Shown here: piece after piece, positions 54,118-62,299 of the stretch
How positions within the stretch are numbered: the stretch's first letter is position 1
How the letters are laid out: every line of letters begins with the position of its first letter
Assembly: GCA_018262705.1 (NCBI GenBank)
Contig: JADFDQ010000013.1
Span: forward strand, 1-64,000
Reading direction: 5' to 3'
From: Xanthomonas sp.
GTDB lineage: Bacteria > Pseudomonadota > Gammaproteobacteria > Xanthomonadales > Xanthomonadaceae
DNA: 64,000 nt
Program-made: the position numbers and the translations under genes
The notes under the pieces: generated by a model
What the model saw: only the letters and a program-made list of their open reading frames with translations
What the model was told of the DNA's origin: nothing
Databases searched by the model: none

Positions 54118-55077
54118 TCAGACGGTTTCGTAGGTCCCGTAGCCGCGCAAGCGGCGGTAGCGGCGTTCCAGCAGTTCCGGAACCGGCACGTCCTGCAGGG
54201 CATCCAGTTCGTTCAACAGCACCGCTTTCAGGCGCTTGGCCATTTGCACCGGGTTGCGGTGGGCGCCGCCGGTGGGCTCGCGCACCACCTTGTCGATCAG
54301 GCCCAGGGCAAGCAGGCGCTTGGCGGTCATGCCCAGTTGCTCGGCGGCGTCCTTGGCCTTGGCCGCGTCGCGCCACAGGATCGAGGCGCAGCCTTCCGGG
54401 CTGATCACCGAATAGGTGCTGTATTCGAGCATGAGCGTGCGGTCGCCGACGCCGATGGCGAGCGCGCCGCCGCTGCCGCCTTCGCCGATCACGGTGCAGA
54501 TGATCGGCACCTTGAGTTCGGCCATTTCCAGCAGATTGCGGGCGATGGCTTCGGATTGCCCGCGCTCCTCGGCGTCGATGCCGGGCCAGGCGCCGGGGGT
54601 GTCGATGAAGGTCAGGATCGGCAGGCCGAAGCGCTCGGCCAGCTTCATCAGTCGCAGCGCCTTGCGGTAGCCCTCGGGCTTGGGCATGCCGAAGTTGCGC
54701 TTGACCTTGGCGCGGGTGTCGCGGCCTTTTTCATGGCCGATCACCAGCAGCGGACGGCCGTCGATGCGGGCCAACCCGCCGACGATGGCGGCGTCGTCGG
54801 CAAAGGCGCGGTCGCCGGCGAGTTCCTGGAATTCTTCGCAGATCACCCGCAGATAATCCAGCGTGTACGGCCGCTGCGGGTGGCGCGAGAGCTGCGAAAT
54901 CTGCCATGGGGTCAGATCGCGGAAAATGGTGGCGGTGCGCTTGCGCAGCTTTTCCTGCAGCGCGCGCACCTCGGCATCGATATTCACCGCGGTGCCGTTG
55001 CCGGCATCGCGCAGCTCCTGGATCTTGGCGTCCAGGTCGGCGATCGGCTGTTCGAAGTCGAGGTGGTTCTGGCTCAT
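54118..55077 (-). CDS. accA: Acetyl-CoA carboxylase carboxyltransferase subunit alpha
   Basis: [49 protein letters not shown]. Confidence 0.97.
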   Translation of the reverse strand: MSQNHLDFEQPIADLDAKIQELRDAGNGTAVNIDAEVRALQEKLRKRTATIFRDLTPWQISQLSRHPQRPYTLDYLRVICEEFQELAGDRAFADDAAIVGGLARIDGRPLLVIGHEKGRDTRAKVKRNFGMPKPEGYRKALRLMKLAERFGLPILTFIDTPGAWPGIDAEERGQSEAIARNLLEMAELKVPIICTVIGEGGSGGALAIGVGDRTLMLEYSTYSVISPEGCASILWRDAAKAKDAAEQLGMTAKRLLALGLIDKVVREPTGGAHRNPVQMAKRLKAVLLNELDALQDVPVPELLERRYRRLRGYGTYETV

Positions 55078-55131
55078 TGCGGGGATTTTAGCAGTCGGCC
55101 GGTGCGACACGCCGATGGGGTGCGAACGCCG

Positions 55132-58100
55132 TCAATGCGTCGTTGCCCACGGTTTGTTGAAACGCAGGCTGACCCGGGCGACGCCCGGCAGGCTGCGCAG
55201 CAAGCCGGGCAGACGCTCGTCCACGCGCAGACCGCGGCCGCCGTTGAGCATCAGACGGCCGACGCCCGCCTGGGTCATGGCTTCGAACAGGACCGGCGTG
55301 GTGCCGGCGTGCGCCTGCAGCACCTGCTCCACCCGCGACAGTGCACCTTTCGTGCGCAGGTCGATGCGGATGGCCAGGCCGCGCACCTGCTCGCTGCAAA
55401 GGGTCGAAAAATCCCAGCAACGGCTGGCGCGCAGCGATAAACCTTCGTTGAACCTGTCCTCGCGCAGGTCGCCTTCGATGACGAGGATGCGATCGCGGGT
55501 GAGCAGCGGCGCGAATTCCTGCCACTGTTCGGCAAAGAACCCGCATTCGAGTCGGCCATGGCCGTCTTCCAACTGCACGAAGGCCTGCGACTCGCCGCGC
55601 CTGCGCACGCCGGTGACCAGGCCGGCAAAGACCGCCTGCACCTGCGGTCGCCAGCTGCGTCCTTCCTGCCCGCCGTTGCCGCCGTTGCCGCGCTCCAGGA
55701 TTTCGGGGGCCGCGCTCAGGTCGTGCCCGACCAGCGCCAGCACGTCGTCGCGCCATGGATCCATCGGGTGACCGCTGAGGTAGTGCCCCAGCGTTTCGCG
55801 CTCGCCCTGCAGCCGCTGCGCCAGCGGCCATTCCGTGGTTTCCGGAAGCTCGATGCGGATATCGGCGCTGTCGCCGCCGCCGCCGAACATGTCGAACATG
55901 CCGGAGGCGCGGTTGCGCGCCATCTGCTCGGTGGCCTTCATCGCTTCCGGAAGCTGCAGCATCAGCGAAGCGCGATTGTTCGCCAAGGCGTCCATCGCGC
56001 CGGCGTGGATCAGCGCTTCCAGCGTGCGCTTGTTCATGCCGCCGGCGGACACGCGCTGGCAGAAATCCAGCAGATCGCGGAACCGGCCGCCCTCGCTGCG
56101 CGCGGCCGCGATCGCCTCGCACACGCCGTGGCCCACGCCCTTGATCGCGCCCAGCCCGTAGCGGAGGGTGTCGGACGTGGTTGCTTCGAACAGATAGCCC
56201 GAGGCGTTCACGTCCGGCGGCAGCACGGCAATGTTCAGCGCATAGGCTTCTTCAAGGAAGCCCACCACCTTGTCGGTGTTGTCCATGTCCGATGACAGCA
56301 CCGCGGCCATGAATTCGGCCGGGTAGTGGGTCTTCAGCCAGGCGGTCTGGTAGGCGACCAGCGCGTAGCCGGCAGCGTGCGATTTGTTGAAGCCGTAGCC
56401 GGCGAATTTTTCCAGCAGATCGAAGACCGGGCCGGAAATTTTCGGTTCGATGCCGTGGTGCGCAAGCGCGCCGGCCTCGAACTTGGCACGCTCCTTGGCC
56501 ATTTCCTCGACTTTCTTCTTGCCCATCGCCCGCCGCAACAGGTCGGCGCCGCCCAGCGAATAGCCGGCCAGCACCTGCGCCGTCTGCATCACCTGTTCCT
56601 GATAGACCACCACGCCGTAGGTGGGCTTGAGGACGGGTTCCAGCAGCGGGTGCGGGTACACGACCCGCTCGCGACCGTGCTTGCGTGCGACGAAATCCGG
56701 GATCAGATCCATCGGGCCGGGCCGGTACAGCGACACCAGCGCGATCAGGTCCTCGAACCGGTCCGGTTTGGCATCCTTGAGCAGTCGCCGCATGCCGCCG
56801 GATTCGAACTGGAACACCGCCACCGTGTCGCCGCGGGCGAACAGCCGGTAGGTGTCAGGATCGTCGAGCGGGATGGTGGAGATGTTGAGGTTGGGGACCG
56901 GGTACCGGGGACCGGGAACCGGAGAAGCGGTTTTACCGCCACCGCCACTCTTGCTTTTTTCCGATCCCTGGTCCCCAGTCCCCGGTTCCGAAGTTTTTCC
57001 CGGTTCCCAAGCCTCGCTGTCCGGTTCCCGGTTCCCGGTCCCTGACCCCCGCAAATTCACCGCCTTCACCGCCCAATCGATGATCGTGAGCGTGCGCAGG
57101 CCGAGGAAGTCGAACTTGACCAGACCGACGGCCTCCACGTCGTCCTTGTCGAACTGGGTCACCGGATGCTGGCCGCGGCCGTCGCCGGCGCCCGCGCTTT
57201 CGGCGTACAGCGGGCAGAAGTCGGACAGTGGGCTGGGCGCAATCACTACGCCGCCGGCGTGCTTGCCGGCGTTGCGGGTCAGGTCTTCCAGCTGCAACGC
57301 CAGATCGACCAGTTCACGCACCTCGCCTTCGCTATCGTAGCGCGCGATCAACTCGTCCGAGCGCCAGTTCTCGCTGCCCTTGACCGAAGGTTGCGAGCGC
57401 TCGCTGCGGCCCAATGCGTCGTCCAGACCGATGCCCAGCGTCAGCGGCACCAGCTTGGCGATGCCGTCCACGAAGCCGTAGCCGAGGCCGAGCACGCGGC
57501 CGGTGTCGCGCAGCACCGCCTTGGCCGCCATCGTGCCGTAGGTGATAATCTGGGAAACGCGGTCGCGCCCGTATTTGCAGGCGACGTAGTCGATCACCTC
57601 GTCGCGGCGATCCATGCAGAAGTCGATGTCGAAGTCCGGCATCGACACCCGTTCCGGATTGAGAAAACGCTCGAACAGCAGGTCGTAGGGCAGCGGGTCG
57701 AGATCGGTGATGCCCAGCGCCCAGGCCACCAGCGAGCCCGCGCCGGAGCCACGGCCGGGGCCGACGGGAATGCCGTTCTGCTTGGCCCAGTTGATGAAGT
57801 CGGCCACGATCAGGAAGTAGCCGGGGAAGCCCATCTTGACGATGACGGCGAGCTCGGCCTGCAGTCGCGCCTCGTAGTCCGCGCGGGTCTTGCCCGGCGC
57901 CAGCGGCGCGGTTTCCAGACGGTTTTCGAGCCCGCTATGCGCCTGGCCGTGGATCCAGCTGTCCAGCGTTTCGTCGGAAGGCACCGGAAACGCCGGCAGG
58001 TGGTAGGTGCCCAGCCGCAGCTGCAGATTGCAGCGCTGGGCCAGCGCCAGCGCGTTGTCGATGGCGTCGGGGATGTCGGCGAACAGCGCTGCCATCTCCT

Positions 58101-58818
58101 CGGCGGTTTTCAGGGATTGCGCCTGGCTGTAGTCGTGCGGGCGGCGCGGGTCGTCGAGCACGCGCCCGCTGGCGATGCACACCCGCGCCTCGTGCGCCTC
58201 GAAGCCGTCGGCGTCCTTGAAGCGCACGTCGTTGCTGGCGACGACCGGAATGCCCAGGCGCGCGGACGCGTCCAGCGCGAACCCCAGCCATTCTTCTTCA
58301 CCGGGGCGGCCGGTGCGCAGCAATTCCAGATGCAGGCCATCGTCGAAGCGCGACTGCAGATCGCGCAGCGCCTGCTCGGCCAGATCAACTCGACCCGAGG
58401 CAAGCAGCAGGCCGGGCGTGGAATGCGGCCCGGCGATGGCGAACAGACCGCCGGTGACGCCGTGCAGCCAGTGCGGGCGCAGCACCACGCCGTCGTTGCG
58501 GTGGCCTTCCATCCACATCCGCGTCAGCAGACGCGACAGGTTCAGATAGCCGTCGTAATCGCGGCACAGCAGCGTCAGCCGACTGGCGTTTTCGTTGCCT
58601 TCGGCAAGCGTGACGTCGGCACCGGCGACCGGCTTGATCCCGGCCCCTTCCGCCGCCTTCCAGAACTTGACCAGCGCGAACAGATTGTTCTGGTCGGTGA
58701 TGGCGACCGCAGGCAGATTGCGCTGCGCGCACGCGGCAACCAGCTCCTTGATCCGGAGCGTCGAGTCGGCCAGCGAGTATTCGCTGTGCAGATGGAGATG
58801 CGCGAAACGGGCGGGCAT
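55132..58818 (-). CDS. dnaE: DNA polymerase III alpha subunit
   Basis: MPARFAHLHLHSEYSLADS (PHP), SMPDFDIDFCMDRRDEV, VKFDFLGLRTLTIIDWA, FNKSHAAGYALVAYQTAWLK. Confidence 0.97.
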   Translation of the reverse strand: MPARFAHLHLHSEYSLADSTLRIKELVAACAQRNLPAVAITDQNNLFALVKFWKAAEGAGIKPVAGADVTLAEGNENASRLTLLCRDYDGYLNLSRLLTRMWMEGHRNDGVVLRPHWLHGVTGGLFAIAGPHSTPGLLLASGRVDLAEQALRDLQSRFDDGLHLELLRTGRPGEEEWLGFALDASARLGIPVVASNDVRFKDADGFEAHEARVCIASGRVLDDPRRPHDYSQAQSLKTAEEMAALFADIPDAIDNALALAQRCNLQLRLGTYHLPAFPVPSDETLDSWIHGQAHSGLENRLETAPLAPGKTRADYEARLQAELAVIVKMGFPGYFLIVADFINWAKQNGIPVGPGRGSGAGSLVAWALGITDLDPLPYDLLFERFLNPERVSMPDFDIDFCMDRRDEVIDYVACKYGRDRVSQIITYGTMAAKAVLRDTGRVLGLGYGFVDGIAKLVPLTLGIGLDDALGRSERSQPSVKGSENWRSDELIARYDSEGEVRELVDLALQLEDLTRNAGKHAGGVVIAPSPLSDFCPLYAESAGAGDGRGQHPVTQFDKDDVEAVGLVKFDFLGLRTLTIIDWAVKAVNLRGSGTGNREPDSEAWEPGKTSEPGTGDQGSEKSKSGGGGKTASPVPGPRYPVPNLNISTIPLDDPDTYRLFARGDTVAVFQFESGGMRRLLKDAKPDRFEDLIALVSLYRPGPMDLIPDFVARKHGRERVVYPHPLLEPVLKPTYGVVVYQEQVMQTAQVLAGYSLGGADLLRRAMGKKKVEEMAKERAKFEAGALAHHGIEPKISGPVFDLLEKFAGYGFNKSHAAGYALVAYQTAWLKTHYPAEFMAAVLSSDMDNTDKVVGFLEEAYALNIAVLPPDVNASGYLFEATTSDTLRYGLGAIKGVGHGVCEAIAAARSEGGRFRDLLDFCQRVSAGGMNKRTLEALIHAGAMDALANNRASLMLQLPEAMKATEQMARNRASGMFDMFGGGGDSADIRIELPETTEWPLAQRLQGERETLGHYLSGHPMDPWRDDVLALVGHDLSAAPEILERGNGGNGGQEGRSWRPQVQAVFAGLVTGVRRRGESQAFVQLEDGHGRLECGFFAEQWQEFAPLLTRDRILVIEGDLREDRFNEGLSLRASRCWDFSTLCSEQVRGLAIRIDLRTKGALSRVEQVLQAHAGTTPVLFEAMTQAGVGRLMLNGGRGLRVDERLPGLLRSLPGVARVSLRFNKPWATTH
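56890..57058 (-). repeat. In-frame insertion built of 7-bp-type GGGAACC/GGGGACC repeats inside dnaE
   Basis: ggttggggaccgggtaccggggaccgggaacc...ccggttcccggttcccggtccctgacccccgc; encodes SGTGNREPDSEAWEPGKTSEPGTGDQGSEKSKSGGGGKTASPVPGPRYPVPN. Confidence 0.85.
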
Positions 58819-59021
58819 GGAACTTCCGCGGTTGAAGACCTCAGGGTAGGGCGGGCGCCGCGCAGGGGCAAGGCTTGACAGCGGCGATCTCCGGTAGCGG
58901 CGCGCCGAGGTCCGGAATTGCCGCATCGTCAATGCTGCGAGCATCGACCGCAGGCGTCGATCAATATTGACTATTGATTTTGAAATCAGCTATTTTCACG
59001 ACTTGTGCCTGAATTCGCGTC

Positions 59022-59387
59022 ATGGGGAAGGCACTCGCAGGTCGGCGGCAATCCGTCCTGCGAAGCATCCGCGTCGGACACCTGTTCCTGAATCAATACG
59101 GACAACCCCTGTCTCCTGATGGGTTGAGCTGGCGCGTGCGCGATTACTTCACGCAGGCCGGCATCACCAAGCGCGGCGCGTGTCACCTGTTCCGACACAC
59201 GATGGCGACGGCCATGCTCGACAACGGCGCGGACATCCGCCACGTGCAGGAGATCCTCGGGCACGGGCAGATCACCAGCACGCAGCGCTACACGCACGTG
59301 TCCATTGCGCGCTTGCACGCGGTGCATGCGGCGACGCATCCGGCGGCAAAGCTCACCCGTTCATCCACCCCTGATCCAGAGGTCTAG
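59022..59387 (+). pseudogene. Truncated tyrosine recombinase/integrase, C-terminal catalytic part only
   Basis: ACHLFRHTMATAMLDNGADIRHVQEILGHGQITSTQRYTHVS; no N-terminal core-binding domain. Confidence 0.85.
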
Positions 59388-59388
59388 A

Positions 59389-59625
59389 ATGCAGCTAACC
59401 CTTCACGAGGTTCCGGTCATGTCCGCCGTCAAACAGGAAGCGCACAAGCTGATCGACACGCTGCCCGAAGCGGCCAGCTGGAACGATGTGGTGCGCGCCG
59501 TGGATGAAGCCCGGTTCCACGAGGCGGTGCGGGAAGGGATCGCGGCGGCGGATCGAGGCGACTTTGCCAGCCCGGAACGGGTCAAGGCGATGTTCGCCAA
59601 ATGGGGCGTCGATGTTGCGGCTTGA
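59389..59625 (+). CDS. Putative type II antitoxin
   Basis: MSAVKQEAHKLIDTLPEAASWNDVVRAVDEARFHEAVREGIAAADRG; overlaps the toxin start. Start may be 59419. Confidence 0.75.
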   Translation: MQLTLHEVPVMSAVKQEAHKLIDTLPEAASWNDVVRAVDEARFHEAVREGIAAADRGDFASPERVKAMFAKWGVDVAA

Positions 59626-59902
59626 GTGGACGACGCCCGCCGCCGACCAGCTCGAACACGCGCAGACCTACTATCACGCCCTCAACCCGATGGCGGCCAC
59701 GTTGATGGCCATGCGGATCGTGGAAGCAGCGCAGCGATTATGCGATCAGCCGAGCATGGGACGGCTTGGGCGCGTGCCCGGTACGCGGGAGTGGGTGGTG
59801 TCTCGGACGCCGTATCTGCTGGTGTACCGCGCCAGTGGTGATGCGTTGGAAGTGCTGCATGTGTGGCACGAGGCGCAGGACTGGGCATCGCACACCGAAT
59901 GA
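59612..59902 (+). CDS. RelE/ParE-superfamily toxin
   Basis: LEWTTPAADQLEHAQTYYHALNP, GRLGRVPGTREWVVSRTPYLLVYR, LEVLHVWHEAQDW. Confidence 0.88.
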   Translation: MLRLEWTTPAADQLEHAQTYYHALNPMAATLMAMRIVEAAQRLCDQPSMGRLGRVPGTREWVVSRTPYLLVYRASGDALEVLHVWHEAQDWASHTE

Positions 59903-59919
59903 AGCTGCTGGCCGGCGCG

Positions 59920-60411
59920 GCTTAACGCTGCGCGTTCAAGCCGACGCCGAATCGCCACACCGACCATCCTCGCGATCCGACCGGCGAGCACGAGCGGCAG
60001 CAGTGCGTGACCGATCACCCCGTTGCGGCCATCCCTGGCCGCGCTCGCGCCACGCGGCCCAACCCGCTGCGCGTGTTGCAGTCCCAACATAACGCCGGAT
60101 TATGCAAACCGCCGGTCTGTCACGGCGCGTGCGCAAGAGCTGCGCGCCAAAGAGCCGATGCGCAGCACGCGCCGCGCCAGCCCGTCGCTTCGCATAATCA
60201 GCGTTGATGTTGGCTGGCCTGCCGGCGCGTTGCGCCGGGGCCGCGTGGCCCAACCACGCTCGCTCACCGGCGCGCACATCCCTGTGCGCGCAGTGCGCGT
60301 GCTGCGCACGCCCACAGAGCCGCGTGCGCGCTACGCGCCCACGCTACGCGCCCACGCAAGAGCGCCTGGCACGTCCACATGTGCGGGCGGCGCGGCTCAA
60401 CTGCGTTGGAG
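59920..60411 (+). other. attC-like palindromic array (candidates near 59920-60081, 60084-60214, 60248-60411)
   Basis: RYYYAAC boxes gcttaac, gcccaac, gcccaac, gctcaac at 59920, 60057, 60248, 60395; long imperfect dyads such as CAACATAACGCCGGATTATGC / GCATAATCAGCGTTGATGTTG. Confidence 0.45.
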
Positions 60412-60534
60412 CCGACGCCGCTTCGGGTTGCTCGCAGAGAAGCAACAGCGGGTCAGCAGGACGAGACCGAATCGCTTCCCCAACGATGCCGCGACCTGTG
60501 CGATCCCGCTTCGGCGAGCCTCCAGAGCGTCACC

Positions 60535-60589
60535 GTTGGGGCTCCGCCCCAACACCCCGGAGCGTGCGCTTGGTGGGCCGCAGGCCCAC
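60535..60589. repeat. Two adjacent perfect short hairpins
   Basis: gttggggctccgccccaac (60535-60553) and gtgggccgcaggcccac (60573-60589). Confidence 0.85.
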
Positions 60590-60752
60590 GCTGACCGCGA
60601 CTGGAAGGAGCGTTCTCTGCCCGTCGTTGCCCGATCCGCCGCGATACTGATCGGACGTTCGACACGATGTGCACGCCGAACCCCCTTCATGCAAAACCGC
60701 TTTTACTTGACGCGCAGGCACAGGTGCGCGAAAAAGCGCATCAAGGGATTTT

Positions 60753-61568
60753 TTGAGGATCGCCGAACCCGTGTCAGAGCTCACCGCACTCGCAAAGCCG
60801 CGCCGCATCAAGGCCTCGCACCGTCGGCGAGGCAAAGTCGCGTCGGGTCAGAGTGTTCAGCGCTATTACGATCCGGCGCTGGGCGTGTTCCTGTCAGTCG
60901 ATCCGGTGACGGCTTACAGCAATCCGGTGGGGGCGTTTAATCGGTATTGGTACGCCAGCGGGAATCCGTATCGGTTTGTGGATCCGGATGGACGAACTGC
61001 AAACAGGGTTAATCCAAAGCCAGGCGCTGGTTCAGATGGATCCTCTGAGCCTCCTGAGCATGACCAAAATCGTCCTAATGGGTGTGGTACAGCGCGAGTT
61101 TGTTGGCGTGATTCGAATAATAACTGGCACGTTACACCTATTCCGCTGTATCTCTACGCGCAGAACCGAGCAAATGTTGGTGCAATTGTCGGCGCTTGGT
61201 CAGTAATAAGGGGTAATTATCGAGCAGTGCGGCAAGCTGCTCGCATAAATGGACTTCTTGGACAACAAGAAAAGGCAGATGCGCAGATCGAAAGTCAGAT
61301 CTTCGATAGAGCAATTGAGGAGCTCGCAGCGAATCCAGAATTACAAGAGGCACTTTACCGCGAGTTAAAGGATAAGTTACGACGTACTGATTTATCAGAT
61401 CCATATTTACAGGGATACATCGCTGGCAGGCTCGCGGCAGGCGCATACCTTCGACCCTTAGGTGTGTCGGCGGCGATCGGTGACGCTCTTCAAGGTGTTG
61501 AGAATGGCTTACACGAGGTCGCTGATCTCGTTTGGCATGGCGCATTTGGGAGCGATATTTCTAAATGA
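60753..61568 (+). CDS. Orphan Rhs core tip with variable C-terminal toxin domain (Rhs-CT)
   Basis: QRYYDPALGVFLSVDPVTAYSNPVGAFNRYWYASGNPYRFVDPDGR core end, then an unrelated roughly 190 aa tail; no upstream Rhs repeats. Confidence 0.82.
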   Translation: MRIAEPVSELTALAKPRRIKASHRRRGKVASGQSVQRYYDPALGVFLSVDPVTAYSNPVGAFNRYWYASGNPYRFVDPDGRTANRVNPKPGAGSDGSSEPPEHDQNRPNGCGTARVCWRDSNNNWHVTPIPLYLYAQNRANVGAIVGAWSVIRGNYRAVRQAARINGLLGQQEKADAQIESQIFDRAIEELAANPELQEALYRELKDKLRRTDLSDPYLQGYIAGRLAAGAYLRPLGVSAAIGDALQGVENGLHEVADLVWHGAFGSDISK

Positions 61569-61810
61569 ATATGATTACGTTGCCCCGGCTGATTTTTGCT
61601 GCATTTTCCATCGCGGTCGGTTCAGTGTTGATGGGGGCGCTGTTTCGATTCAGGCCTTTATTTTTTTCGATAACGCTTATTCTTATTTTTATGTCAGGCT
61701 ATCCATTTGTTTGGTTAGTTACTGGAGAGGTAAAGCGAAAAATGATTAGTCTAATTTTGATAATGAGTTCAATCGGGGGCGGTATAGTTGGGTGGTATTG
61801 GAGTCACTGA
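61565..61810 (+). CDS. Small membrane protein, candidate Rhs immunity protein
   Basis: 81 aa with about three hydrophobic segments; ATGA overlap with the Rhs-CT stop. Confidence 0.6.
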   Translation: MNMITLPRLIFAAFSIAVGSVLMGALFRFRPLFFSITLILIFMSGYPFVWLVTGEVKRKMISLILIMSSIGGGIVGWYWSH

Positions 61811-61823
61811 GTCACCATTTCGC

Positions 61824-61895
61824 GAGTCTGTAAATTGAACTGTGTATCTGCCCTTTGAGACGATGCGGCGATAGCCGCGAGGAGCAGGTACATGG
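61824..61895 (+). mobile_element. IS-end-like direct repeat A, copy 1
   Basis: gagtctgtaaattgaactgtgtatctgccctttgagacgatgcggcgatagccgcgaggagcaggtacatgg. Confidence 0.7.
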
Positions 61896-61935
61896 GGCGA
61901 GAACAAGGAAAAAATGGTGCCAGGGACAATTATCG

Positions 61936-62058
61936 GAGTCTGTAAATTGAACTGTGTATCTGTCCTTTGAGACGATGCGGCGATAGCCGCGAGGAGCAGG
62001 TACATGGCACTGACAAAAGCGCAGTTGGACGCATTGACGGCAGGCTACAGCACGCCGC
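61936..62058 (+). mobile_element. IS-end-like direct repeat A, copy 2, with truncated transposase start
   Basis: Same roughly 72 bp as copy 1, then atggcactgacaaaagcgcagttggacgca (MALTKAQLDALTAGY). Confidence 0.65.
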
Positions 62059-62096
62059 GGGTCTGTCAAACCAACTGTGTATCTGAGTTTCATCAC
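62059..62096 (+). mobile_element. IS-end-like direct repeat B, copy 1
   Basis: gggtctgtcaaaccaactgtgtatctgagtttcatcac. Confidence 0.7.
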
Positions 62097-62159
62097 GGCG
62101 CATCCAGTGGGACGCGCTCCTCACCGAACATCAGCTGGAAGCTCTGCAGCGCAGGTTTC

Positions 62160-62197
62160 GGGTCTGTCAAACCAACTGTGTATCTGAGTTTCATCAC
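62160..62197 (+). mobile_element. IS-end-like direct repeat B, copy 2
   Basis: gggtctgtcaaaccaactgtgtatctgagtttcatcac, 101 bp after copy 1. Confidence 0.7.
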
Positions 62198-62299
62198 AGC
62201 GCACGGTTCGCAGCAAAATCAAGACACCCACCATTCAAAAACAAGGACACCCGCCATTCGAACATTCCCTGATTCCAAACCGAGGGTTTACCTGAACCT

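Noticed and set aside
60023-60940. 305 aa ORF through the attC-like array
   Set aside because: Arg/Pro/Ala-rich translation of palindromic DNA, no domain, runs into the Rhs tip out of frame
61824-62197. Possible degenerate CRISPR (regularly spaced repeats)
   Set aside because: Two different repeat lengths, transposase-like start codon inside a spacer, no cas genes; IS ends fit better
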